NCBI RefSeq assembly: GCF_009764265.1
Contig: NZ_RWIR01000092.1
Location: forward strand, 426,581 to 490,580
Source of the DNA: Pseudomonas sp. PB101
Lineage (GTDB): Bacteria; Pseudomonadota; Gammaproteobacteria; Pseudomonadales; Pseudomonadaceae
DNA: 64,000 nt
Reading direction: 5' to 3'
The notes under the pieces are model-generated. The model made no database searches. It saw nothing but the letters and a program-made list of their open reading frames with translations, and was not told the DNA's origin. Each line of letters opens with the position of its first letter. Position 1 is the first letter of the stretch. The position numbers and the translations under genes are program-made. Positions 42,338-50,377 of the stretch are shown here, piece by piece.

Positions 42338-42988
42338 TCACCGCACCAGATACCCCAAAATCACCTCCGTCACATGGGACAGTCGCTCATTGAGCGCCTT
42401 GGGCGTCACCAGGTCACGACCATGAATGGTCGACAAGGTGTGCTGGTTTGCCAGGTAAAAGTAGGTCAGGCCCACCAGGGTGAAATACAGCTGTACCGGA
42501 TCGACCCCACCACGAAACACGCCGTCGACTCGGCCCTGCTCCAGAATCCGACCCAGGCTATCCACCAGCGATGAGCGAAACTCCGGCAAACGGGCAGACG
42601 TCGCCAGGTAGCGGGCACGGTGCAGGTTTTCGTTATTCACCAGCGCCATGAAATCGGGGTGTTCGTTGTAGAAGCGCCACGAGAACTCGATGATCCGGCG
42701 AATGGCATCCATCGGCTGCTGGCCTTCAAGATCCAGCTCGCGCTCGGCCTGACGAAGCTCCAGGTAGCCCTCTTCCAGCACGCAAAGAAAAAGCTCTTCC
42801 TTGCTGGCGTAGTAGTAATAGATGAGACGCTTGTCGACACCGGCACGCTCGGCGATGTCTTCGAGGCGGGCACCTTCGAGCCCTTGCTCGGCGAACACCG
42901 AACGGGCGGCCACAAGGATCGTTTGCTGCGTACGCTTGGCGTTGCGCGTGCGCTTGCCTTGGGTTGCTTCGTTGATTGAGTCGGTCAT
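42338..42988 (-). CDS. TetR-family transcriptional regulator
   Basis: A 216-residue TetR regulator. The HTH (residues 18-64) reads TILVAARSVFAEQGLEGARL then EDIAERAGVDKRLIYYYYAS. The C-terminal ligand domain matches the TetR_C_33/PsrA-like type (RFYNEHPDFMALVNNENLHR). It lies 100 bases downstream of the MHS transporter on the same strand and is the probable local regulator of the cluster at 43-46.5 kb. From memory it resembles the TetR regulator of the quinate/shikimate genes (PA0243), which fits the transporter and isomerase next to it. Confidence 0.83.
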   Translation of the reverse strand: MTDSINEATQGKRTRNAKRTQQTILVAARSVFAEQGLEGARLEDIAERAGVDKRLIYYYYASKEELFLCVLEEGYLELRQAERELDLEGQQPMDAIRRIIEFSWRFYNEHPDFMALVNNENLHRARYLATSARLPEFRSSLVDSLGRILEQGRVDGVFRGGVDPVQLYFTLVGLTYFYLANQHTLSTIHGRDLVTPKALNERLSHVTEVILGYLVR

Positions 42989-43088
42989 GAGCTGGAAAGT
43001 GGCCGGGATCCTGATGACTGAGGTTTCGCAGAATACCCGAAGTCAGCGACTGCGGTGGAGGCCAGTTCCCCAACCTCCACCACATTAC

Positions 43089-44447
43089 TCAGTCAGCGCT
43101 CGCCCGATACACGCCGCCAGGCTGTGCCTGGGGCGTTTCAGTGGGGACATCCCTGCCCAGATCCTCCATTTCGACGTTGTAGGTTTCCCGCGCCGTCCAG
43201 GTCGCATACGCCGCAATGGCGCAGGCCAGCAGAGTCAGACAGGCCGCAGGCAGCCAGGGCCGGGTGCTATTGGTCATGAAAGCGGCAGCGATGATCGGCG
43301 CGAACCCCGACAGCGCAAAGCCAACCTGGGTGCCGATGGCCATGCCCGACAAGCGCACCCGGGTGCTGAACATTTCGCCAAAGAACGCCGGCCAGATGCC
43401 GTTTGCCGCACTGAAAAAGATGCCCGACATCAATATCCCCAGCACAAAGGCAAGCGGCAGGTTGTGCTGCTCGAGCGACCACAGGTACGGAAACATCATT
43501 GCGCCGCTGGCCAGCACACCGAACAGATACACCGGTCGGCGTCCAATGCGATCGGACAGCTTCGCCCACAGCGGAATGGCGAACAGTGCCACGACGTTGG
43601 TCGTGATGGTCAGCCAGAGCATGGTGCTGCGCTCGACACCGACGATGTTCACCGCATACGACAGCGAGAAAATGCCGAACACCGTACTGACCGTGGACAC
43701 CATCGCCGCCAATGCGACACGCACGACATCGCTCTTGTAGTCGGCAAACAGCGTCGCCAGCGGCATCCGTGCGGTCTGATTGCGCTCACGCTCTTCCTGG
43801 AACACCGGTGTCTCTTCGATATTGCGTCGAATCAGGTAACCGACAATCAACACCACCACACTCAGCCAGAACGGAATGCGCCAGCCCCACGACAACAGTT
43901 GCTCCTCGGGCAGGCTGGAGATCGGCAGAAATACCAGCGTCGCCAGAATCAGCCCCGCCTGGGTACCGCTCAAGGTGAAGCTGGAGAAGAAGGCGCGCTG
44001 CTTCGAAGGCGCATGCTCAAGCGTCATCGAGTTCGCGCCAGCCTGCTCGCCGGAAGCGGAAAACCCCTGACACAAGCGCAGTATCACCAGCATGATCGGC
44101 GCGGCAATGCCGATACTGTCGTAGCTCGGCAGACAGCCAACCAGAAATGTCGAAACGCCCATCAGCAGCAGGGTCAATACCAGCACCCGCTTGCGTCCGA
44201 ACTTGTCGCCAAGGTGCCCGAGAAACAACGCACCGACAGGCCGCGCAATGTAACCGACGCCAAAGGTGGCCAACGCCAGCAATATGCCGGTGGCCGGTGC
44301 GGAAGCAGGAAAGAAAACCTTGCCGAAGACCAGCGCCGCCGCCGTGCCGTAGATGAAAAAGTCGTAATACTCCATTGCACTACCGATCCAGCCCGCAATT
44401 GCAGCTTTGCCCGGCGTTTTTTTATGCTCTGTTGCCTGGGTGTTCAT
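43089..44447 (-). CDS. MHS-family MFS transporter (shikimate/aromatic-acid type)
   Basis: A 452-residue secondary transporter with 12 predicted membrane helices. It is of the metabolite:H+ symporter group (ShiA/KgtP/ProP relatives): IGSAMEYYDFFIYGTAAALV in helix 1, the loop motif GHLGDKFGRKRVLVLTLLLM between helices 2 and 3, RLCQGFSASGEQAGANSMTL in helix 4/5 and the second loop WAKLSDRIGRRPVYLFG. Its place beside an isomerase and a dehydrogenase suggests uptake of their substrate, probably a cyclitol, quinate-like acid or sugar acid. The substrate is inferred. Confidence 0.85.
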   Translation of the reverse strand: MNTQATEHKKTPGKAAIAGWIGSAMEYYDFFIYGTAAALVFGKVFFPASAPATGILLALATFGVGYIARPVGALFLGHLGDKFGRKRVLVLTLLLMGVSTFLVGCLPSYDSIGIAAPIMLVILRLCQGFSASGEQAGANSMTLEHAPSKQRAFFSSFTLSGTQAGLILATLVFLPISSLPEEQLLSWGWRIPFWLSVVVLIVGYLIRRNIEETPVFQEERERNQTARMPLATLFADYKSDVVRVALAAMVSTVSTVFGIFSLSYAVNIVGVERSTMLWLTITTNVVALFAIPLWAKLSDRIGRRPVYLFGVLASGAMMFPYLWSLEQHNLPLAFVLGILMSGIFFSAANGIWPAFFGEMFSTRVRLSGMAIGTQVGFALSGFAPIIAAAFMTNSTRPWLPAACLTLLACAIAAYATWTARETYNVEMEDLGRDVPTETPQAQPGGVYRASAD

Positions 44448-44630
44448 GCTACCTCCAATACCGCTTTACGGCCGCCCATGGGGATACGGGGATTGCCCGT
44501 ACCCTGGATGCCTTATTGTTTTTGTTGTTGAGTCCAGCCAGCCGGGATCCGGCAAACGACTGTGTCGATCGTCAGGTCAGTCGATGAAAACCTCCTCAAT
44601 AATGATCCCGCGCCTGACTTCTCCTTCGGC

Positions 44631-45488
44631 TCAGTGATAGAAGGTCGACGTTTCGGCGAGCTCGGCGAAGGCGTCAGTCTCCAGGCTGGCAAGCAGCACC
44701 CGGGTTTTCTCCAGCATGCGTCGCGCCCGCTCCACCGCCGGCAATTCACTTGCAAGGCGACGCATCGGCACTTCCAGGCTAAGCGGGATATGGGAGGGCA
44801 TCGCCCTCAACAAACCACACAGATCCAGGCCGCCGTCACCCGGCATCAGGCGTTCGTTGCGGGCCTGATATAGCAAAGTGTCGAGCTTGTCGGGGCGTTC
44901 CGCCGGAGCATCGCAAAGCTGCATCAATCGGAAGTACTGCGCAGGGAGTCCGGCCAATGCGTCGACGCGATCGCCCGCACGGTCGAAGTGGATCGGGTCG
45001 ACCAGAATGCCGGCATTCGCACAGCCCGCCGCTTCGATCAGCCGCACCGCCGCGCCGAGGTTGTCGATCGCCACCCAAGGTGTCGGCTCCAGATTGGCAC
45101 TGATGTCGAACTCACCCGCCAGCTCGCAAAAACCGGCGAACAAATCCGTCATCTGTGAGAAGTCTTCCACCTGGCCCGACACCACGGCATTGCGCGCGCC
45201 CAGCAGAGCGCCGGTCTCCAGCGCAGCGCGAAAACCATCGAGCTGCGTGGTCGACTGCAACCGAAACAGCTCGATGTCCGACACTTTCACCCCGGTATCA
45301 CGCAGACGCCGGGCAACCTCGCGAATCAGCGGCGTATTGCCGACGCTGTCGTGGCGCGGCTCGTCGGGAGTCGCTGGAATCAGCCGTAAACCGACGCAGT
45401 CGAAACCGGTCAACGCCGCGCACTCAATCATTGCCACGGGCGACAGCTCCAGGTGCGAGAGCGGCGCCAGGCCGATCAGGCGGCCCAT
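44631..45488 (-). CDS. TIM-barrel sugar-phosphate isomerase/epimerase-like protein
   Basis: A 285-residue AP_endonuc_2/xylose-isomerase-like TIM barrel. Likely metal ligands are Glu in SANLEPTPW, Asp and His in ILVDPIHFDRAG, and Glu in PLSLEVPM. The family includes IolE, IolI and the 3-dehydroshikimate dehydratase QuiC. Here it overlaps the dehydrogenase gene by 13 bases and precedes the MHS transporter, so it acts in the same pathway. The reaction (isomerase, epimerase or dehydratase) cannot be fixed from sequence. Confidence 0.75.
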   Translation of the reverse strand: MGRLIGLAPLSHLELSPVAMIECAALTGFDCVGLRLIPATPDEPRHDSVGNTPLIREVARRLRDTGVKVSDIELFRLQSTTQLDGFRAALETGALLGARNAVVSGQVEDFSQMTDLFAGFCELAGEFDISANLEPTPWVAIDNLGAAVRLIEAAGCANAGILVDPIHFDRAGDRVDALAGLPAQYFRLMQLCDAPAERPDKLDTLLYQARNERLMPGDGGLDLCGLLRAMPSHIPLSLEVPMRRLASELPAVERARRMLEKTRVLLASLETDAFAELAETSTFYH

Positions 45489-46534
45489 GACGAGTCACCC
45501 CCCAGTTGCACCGAGCCGCCGGAGCGAGATGCCGCATGGACCGCCAGCGTTGCTTCGAGTGTGCGCAGGCCGTCTTCGGCAGAGCACACAGGCTGCTCAA
45601 GCCCTTCGATCACCGCACAGAAGTGGCGCATCTGCTCGGCGTAGGGGCAGCCGATATGCGGCACCGAGCGCTCAACCGTGATTGCGTCTTGCCAACCGGG
45701 ATTGTCGCGATAGCGCCAGAGCTCCAGGCGCGGCAGCGTAAGCGAGCCCTCCGTGCCGGAAAAGAAATGCGAGTTGACGTCGTCCTGACGCGCAAAGCGC
45801 TCTGCCTCACCGGCCGACAAGTCCCAGTTCCAGGGTGCCGCCGTGGTATCCGAGACCGACACGGTGCCCAGCGCGCCGTTGCGAAATCGCAGCATCACCG
45901 CCGCAGTGTCTTCCACTTCAAAGTGACGAATACGGTTGGAGGTGATCGCTTGCAGACTCTCGATCTCACCGAAGAGAAAGCGCAACAGGTCGATATCGTG
46001 GATCAGGTTGATAAGCACCGGCCCGCCACCAACCTGCCGCCGCCAGGAGGTTTCGAAATACTCCTCAGGCTTGAGCCAGGTACAGAGCGCAGTCACGCTG
46101 ACCGGCCGACCCAGCAGGCCGGCATCAACGATGGACTTGGCCTGGCGCATGATCGGGTTATAGCGCCGCTGGTGACCGACTAGCGCCGGTACGCCATTGG
46201 CAGCAGCGGCAGCACAGATTCGCCGAGCGTTTTCCAGGGTATCGGCGATCGGTTTTTCCACCAGCACCGCGACTTTTTGCGTGAGGCAGTCGACGGCAAC
46301 ATCGGCGTGGGTCACGTTGGGTGTCGCCACCACGACACCGCGCGGCTTGGCCACCTGCAACATCGCGCTGTAGTGCTCGAACCATGGCACCCCCAACGAA
46401 GCCGCCAACGCCTGCGCCGCCGGCGAAGGATCGGCAATGCCCACCAGTTCCACGTTATCCGCCGCCATGGCGCGTTCGATGTGTGTCTTGCCGATGAGGC
46501 CTGCACCAATGACGCCGATAGGGATTTTTTTCAC
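45476..46534 (-). CDS. Gfo/Idh/MocA-family dehydrogenase
   Basis: A 352-residue NAD(P)-dependent oxidoreductase. The Rossmann motif GVIGAGLIGKTHIERAM is at the N-terminus, the family EKP motif in VLVEKPIADTLENA, and the catalytic helix in GGGPVLINLIHDIDLLRF. The family oxidises cyclitols, sugars and related acids (inositol dehydrogenase and quinate/shikimate-type relatives). It is the first gene of the cluster, so the pathway probably begins with oxidation of a cyclic polyol or acid, followed by the TIM-barrel enzyme. Confidence 0.83.
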   Translation of the reverse strand: MKKIPIGVIGAGLIGKTHIERAMAADNVELVGIADPSPAAQALAASLGVPWFEHYSAMLQVAKPRGVVVATPNVTHADVAVDCLTQKVAVLVEKPIADTLENARRICAAAAANGVPALVGHQRRYNPIMRQAKSIVDAGLLGRPVSVTALCTWLKPEEYFETSWRRQVGGGPVLINLIHDIDLLRFLFGEIESLQAITSNRIRHFEVEDTAAVMLRFRNGALGTVSVSDTTAAPWNWDLSAGEAERFARQDDVNSHFFSGTEGSLTLPRLELWRYRDNPGWQDAITVERSVPHIGCPYAEQMRHFCAVIEGLEQPVCSAEDGLRTLEATLAVHAASRSGGSVQLGGDSSWAA

Positions 46535-46806
46535 GTTATTTCCTACTTCGGGGAATTAATCATCGAGACTTTATTCACCATGTACTGAATAAAGCCGTAA
46601 ACACAGCACAATAAATGCCACTGGGTATAGATTATTTCCCCAAAAAAGGAATTTCAACTCGTTATATTTTCCGCTCAAACTACATAAAATCTTTATATTT
46701 CAGGAATTTATTCATTTTTTATTCCAAAATAACAATTATAATCAACCATTAAGAATAAATTAGTATAATTGTATTCACCATAGCGGGAATTAAAGGGATC
46801 CACGCA
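46535..46806. other. AT-rich promoter region of the dehydrogenase cluster
   Basis: About 270 bp of AT-rich sequence without a credible gene. It must hold the promoter of the minus-strand cluster (for example TTATACCCAGTGGCAT on the minus strand at about 46610-46630). No clear operator was identified. Confidence 0.45.
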
Positions 46807-46832
46807 CAAAAAAACCGCCGAAGCGGTTTTTT
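46807..46832. terminator. Terminator of the small acidic-protein gene
   Basis: AAAAAACCGC/GCGGTTTTTT stem with CGAA loop, a T-run on both strands; it touches the stop codon at 46832. Confidence 0.85.
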
Positions 46833-47038
46833 CATTCTGTCGTCCAGTCGAACTCGTCGTATTCATCATCCTCGTCGTCCTCGAAAAACTCCTCTTCAAG
46901 GTCGTCGTCTTCAACAGTCGCCTCTTCCGGCTGGTTCAGCAGAAAATCCTTGCGACTCTCGGTAATCGCTCGCCGCAGTTCCTCGCCCTTTTGCGGGCAG
47001 TTGAGCATTTGGGCGATGCGGTCGATTTTTTTTGCCAC
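46832..47038 (-). CDS. Small protein with very acidic tail
   Basis: A 68-residue protein. The frame is open to an ATG at 47098, but GGAGG lies 5 bases before a GTG at 47038, which gives a cleaner start (MAKKIDRIAQMLNCPQKGEE). Residues 1-35 are helical and basic; the rest is strongly acidic (EEEFFEDDEDDEYDEFDWTT), as in DNA mimics or chaperone-like tails. No family recognised with confidence. It is followed by its own terminator. Confidence 0.7.
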   Translation of the reverse strand: MAKKIDRIAQMLNCPQKGEELRRAITESRKDFLLNQPEEATVEDDDLEEEFFEDDEDDEYDEFDWTTE

Positions 47039-47126
47039 GGCATCCTCCAACGCATCGGCTATGTCCCGATATTGCGCGCTTTCGGGCCGGGATGACAAAT
47101 GGCTGCGTTAACTGATGAAAAATTCT

Positions 47127-47687
47127 TCAGCGGTGATAGCGCCGTACCACGCTGCTGTTTTTCAGCACATGACCTTTGATTTTTTCCAGCAACTGCGCAC
47201 GGGTCAGGCCGGCGGGCAAGGCGTCAGGGGCCAGGTCCAGGGCGTAGATCTGGATGATGTAATGGTGCGCGCTGTCGCCAACGGGTGGGCAAGGGCCGAT
47301 GTAGCCGGTGGTGTTTTTGCTGTTGGTTCCGCCGACGCCCTCAAGGCCGGGTTTGCTCCCGGCGCCGGCGGGGATCTGGTGGGTGGCGGCCTTGATGCCG
47401 TAATGCACCCACTGATCGAGGCCCTGGCCTTTCTGGCCGTCCGGGTCGTGCATGACGATGGCGTAGCTTTGGGTGGCTGCCGGCCCGGTGTTCCAGTTCA
47501 ACGCCGGGGAAATGTTGTGTCCGCCGCAGCCGGCGGCATCGCTGGCGGCGGCCGACGTGAACAGTCGGTCATCGGAGACTCCGGGAATGTTCAGGGTGAA
47601 GCGCTCCTGGGCCTGCGCCGGGAATTGCACGCAAAGGGCGACTGCCAGGGCCGCGAGCCAAGGGTTCATTGAGGTCAATCGGGGCAT
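47127..47687 (-). CDS. YbhB/YbcL-type PEBP-family protein
   Basis: A 187-residue secreted protein of the phosphatidylethanolamine-binding (Raf kinase inhibitor-like) family. I choose the ATG at 47687 (AAGGTG upstream) over the frame start at 47729. A signal peptide (AALAVALCVQFPAQAQ) precedes the domain. Conserved blocks are NISPALNWNTGPAATQSYAI, VMHDPDG and YIGPCPPVGDSAHHYIIQIY, with the family CPP and H residues. The physiological ligand in bacteria is unknown. Confidence 0.88.
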   Translation of the reverse strand: MPRLTSMNPWLAALAVALCVQFPAQAQERFTLNIPGVSDDRLFTSAAASDAAGCGGHNISPALNWNTGPAATQSYAIVMHDPDGQKGQGLDQWVHYGIKAATHQIPAGAGSKPGLEGVGGTNSKNTTGYIGPCPPVGDSAHHYIIQIYALDLAPDALPAGLTRAQLLEKIKGHVLKNSSVVRRYHR

Positions 47688-47800
47688 ACCGGAGCACCTT
47701 GTGCGTGTTGGGCCGTCGTCGGCGTGCAAACTATAGCCGGAGCGTTCACGCCTTGGCAGGGGGAATTGGCTGAACCTCGCGATAAAGAATTCCGGACAGC

Positions 47801-47839
47801 AAAACGCCCGGCGCCTGCGCGATGCAGAGGCCGGGCGTT
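47801..47839 (-). terminator. Hairpin terminator after the YdgA-like gene
   Basis: On the minus strand AACGCCCGG/CCGGGCGTT with a long GC-rich loop, followed by a short TTTTGC tract. It lies 20 bases past the stop. Confidence 0.7.
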
Positions 47840-47858
47840 ATCGGTTAAAGGGCCGCCG

Positions 47859-49364
47859 TTATTCGGTGGCTTCAGCACCCGAGAACTTGCTCATCACGAA
47901 ACCGGCAAACTCTTCGACGGTCATTTTCTGGCCGTTGAAGTCCACCTGGTTGTTGGCGTAATGCAAGTTGGTGACGATGTTGTTGCCGTCCAGTTTTGCC
48001 AGTTGGCTGCCGACCGCCATGCTGCTGAACATGTCTGCGGTGGCGGTGGCCTGGTCGGCAATCAGCTTGGCGTCGGTCTGACCGTCGATTTGCGATTGCA
48101 CGGTCAGCACATCGACCAGCATGGGCTTGGACACTTGCAGCTTGAAGTCCAGCAACGCGATCAACTGTCTGACCAACTGCTCGGTCGGTAGGTCGATGGC
48201 CTGTGGCTTGGTCAGGTCGAGCACCATGTTGGCGCGGCTCTCACCATTGGCTGTGTTGAACGACAGGTTTTCCAGGGCCACCTGCGGACCGGCCGCCAGC
48301 AGTTTTTCCAGGCTGGACTTGAGCAGAGCCTCTTCGGCTTCGGTCAGTTTCAGCTCCGGCGCAGGCAGGCCAGCCGCGGTGGCTTCGGCCGCTGCACGCT
48401 CATACGGCTGCAGTTTGCTCTGGTAAACCTGCATCAACGACAGGGTGGCCGGAATGTCGAGGTTCTTCAGGCTCAGGGCCAGCGCACCGGAGCCGATGGT
48501 CTTGCCGTTCAGGGACACTTCACCGACCTTGTAATCGGCACGCCCGGAGGCGTTGCTGCCCTTTTCTTCGGTCAGGTTTTTCATCTCGAATTTCTTGAAG
48601 TCCAGCACCGACTGCTTGATACCAAAGGTCGATTTTCCGCTGGCCAACTCAAGGACGTTCTCGCCGGTGTAGAAACCGTAGGTGCTTTTGGTCAGGTTGC
48701 TGGCCAGGGTCAGGCCGTTCAACTCAACCTGCACCGGCGCCTGGTCTTCGGACACGGTGGTCACTTTCAGGCTGTCCATGTAGCCGTTGGCCTTGACCTT
48801 CTGCGCCTTGGCGCTGGCGTCGACGTCCATGCTCAGGCCGGAGAATTTCAGGCTCGACTTGTCATCCAGCGCCATTTCCAGCGGCTGCAGTTCGAGGGTG
48901 CCATTGGTGGCGTTGTCGTAGCCGATATTGACCACGCCGGTCAGCGGGGATTTGTCCTTCGCGGCGGCAAACCACTTCTCGGTCAGCGGGGTCTTTTCCA
49001 GTTCGTAGTGACTGGTCGCCATGACCGGCAGCAACTTCAGCGACATCAACCGCGAGAACGGCAACGGGCCGTGTTCGATGTGATCGACAAACAGTAGCTC
49101 GACCGGCGTTTCGCCGAACATTTCACCTTCGCCCTTGAGGCGGTAGTGCGCGGTGCTGCTGAATATATGACGCTCCAGCGACACCAACTCCAGCGACGCG
49201 GTGCCGTTGGAACCGACCATGGCCGCCTGCAATTCCTTGTTGCCATCGGCAATCGAGGTGTTGAGCACACCTTCGATTTTGGTGCCGGTGAACCAGGCTC
49301 CGCCTGCGCTGATGGCACCGATTGCGACAACAATTCCCAGTAGCACGCCTGCTGATTTATTCAT
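47859..49364 (-). CDS. YdgA-like protein (DUF945)
   Basis: A 501-residue protein. I start it at 49364 (MNKSAGVLLGIVVAIGAISA), giving an N-terminal anchor or signal helix; the longer frame to 49487 adds an implausible Cys/Pro-rich extension. It has the DUF945 profile: an N-terminal helix, then a long alpha/beta region (TAHYRLKGEGEMFGETPVEL, HIEHGPLPFSRL). It is probably anchored in the inner membrane and exposed to the periplasm. Molecular function unknown; homologues are widespread in gamma-proteobacteria. Confidence 0.8.
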   Translation of the reverse strand: MNKSAGVLLGIVVAIGAISAGGAWFTGTKIEGVLNTSIADGNKELQAAMVGSNGTASLELVSLERHIFSSTAHYRLKGEGEMFGETPVELLFVDHIEHGPLPFSRLMSLKLLPVMATSHYELEKTPLTEKWFAAAKDKSPLTGVVNIGYDNATNGTLELQPLEMALDDKSSLKFSGLSMDVDASAKAQKVKANGYMDSLKVTTVSEDQAPVQVELNGLTLASNLTKSTYGFYTGENVLELASGKSTFGIKQSVLDFKKFEMKNLTEEKGSNASGRADYKVGEVSLNGKTIGSGALALSLKNLDIPATLSLMQVYQSKLQPYERAAAEATAAGLPAPELKLTEAEEALLKSSLEKLLAAGPQVALENLSFNTANGESRANMVLDLTKPQAIDLPTEQLVRQLIALLDFKLQVSKPMLVDVLTVQSQIDGQTDAKLIADQATATADMFSSMAVGSQLAKLDGNNIVTNLHYANNQVDFNGQKMTVEEFAGFVMSKFSGAEATE

Positions 49365-49539
49365 GTATGACCCGTTCAATGTCCGTTGTTGAAAGTGAGG
49401 TCGTCTTCCCTGAACCCATGGCGGGTTGCAGCTCGACTGCGCTGAAATTGGTATGCAGATTAGCACCGGGCGCGACGAACGGCCCAATGTTTAAAGGTGA
49501 AAGAGTGTCATGGGCAGGTTATAAAATTGGTGCACATTA

Positions 49540-49630
49540 GACCGCCATCGTCGGAACGCCGCCCGGACCAAGCCCGCTCCCACAGGGATCACGCCATACC
49601 TGTGGGAGCTGGCTTGCCAGCGATGGCGGC
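49540..49630. repeat. Mixed REP pair with a long-form copy
   Basis: The right copy (49598-49630) is the plain GTGGGAGCTGGCTTGCCAGC type. The left copy (49540-49585) is a longer variant that carries CGTCGGAACGCCGCCCGGAC between the CCATC end and the AAGCCCGCTCCC part. Confidence 0.75.
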
Positions 49631-49648
49631 AGAACAGCCACCACAAAA

Positions 49649-50284
49649 TCAGGAATACTGGACTTCGATCTCATCCAGTTGATGGTCAAAGCTTTTGAGC
49701 CGCGCAGTCCAGGTGTAAACCAGCACTTCGAAGTCGCGGTTGATCACCGCCCCGCCCGTCACCTCCGCGCGCGGGTCGCAGACGTCCAGTTGATAACGTT
49801 CACGGGCCATGGCCGTGGCGACATCGGCCAGTTCCCGGGCATTGCTGAGCCAGTGTCGACCGTCGTCCGCCACCTGCCGGTCCAGCGCCAGGCACTGTTT
49901 TTTCAGGTTTTCGAGGCTTTTTTCCAGCGGCGTGCCGGTCAATTCGCCCATGACTTCCTGAAACGTGCGCCCCGGTTGCCAGTAACTGCCCCAGAAATAA
50001 CGGTCGAACACCGTTTCGACACGACGCAGCGCCACCTTGGTGTCCCAGATCAGGACCAGGGTCTTGCCTTGTTCGAGTTGTCGTTTCTTGATGCGTTGAT
50101 TCTGGACCGAGGCCCAGGCCACCACCGCAACGGACATCACCGCAATCAGCGCGACGGCACTGTCGAGGAACACCAGAGCCTTGTCGATCTGGTGGGCCAG
50201 CATGATGCCGTAGAAATAGGTGGCCGATAGCAGCACCAATGCCGCGATGGCGCACCAGAAGCCGAGAGCATAAGGGTTTTTCAT
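49649..50284 (-). CDS. Membrane protein of unknown function
   Basis: A 211-residue protein. I start it at 50284 (MKNPYALGFWCAIAALVLLS) with GGGGGAAA upstream. Two membrane helices (about 8-29 and 36-62) are followed by a cytoplasmic domain of about 145 residues, mostly helical and rich in charged residues (VETVFDRYFWGSYWQPGRTF, LDRQVADDGRHWLSNARELA). I do not recognise a family. It stands between the efflux operon and a REP pair, with no clear operon partner. Confidence 0.7.
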   Translation of the reverse strand: MKNPYALGFWCAIAALVLLSATYFYGIMLAHQIDKALVFLDSAVALIAVMSVAVVAWASVQNQRIKKRQLEQGKTLVLIWDTKVALRRVETVFDRYFWGSYWQPGRTFQEVMGELTGTPLEKSLENLKKQCLALDRQVADDGRHWLSNARELADVATAMARERYQLDVCDPRAEVTGGAVINRDFEVLVYTWTARLKSFDHQLDEIEVQYS

Positions 50285-50377
50285 TATTGGTTTCCCCCTG
50301 ACCTGCGCGAGCCTTGTGCGAAGAAAGGGCGCTTTGCACGGGGCGCCCTTCCAACACTTCAAAGCATAGCAACGGCC

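Noticed and set aside
42142..42393. Two short frames, one on each strand, over the tRNA
   Set aside because: They read through tRNA-Arg and its terminator. Their apparent conservation would only reflect the tRNA.
46708..46914. A 68-residue frame upstream of the acidic protein
   Set aside because: It runs through the terminator at 46807-46832 and antisense-like AT-rich sequence, with no ribosome binding site.
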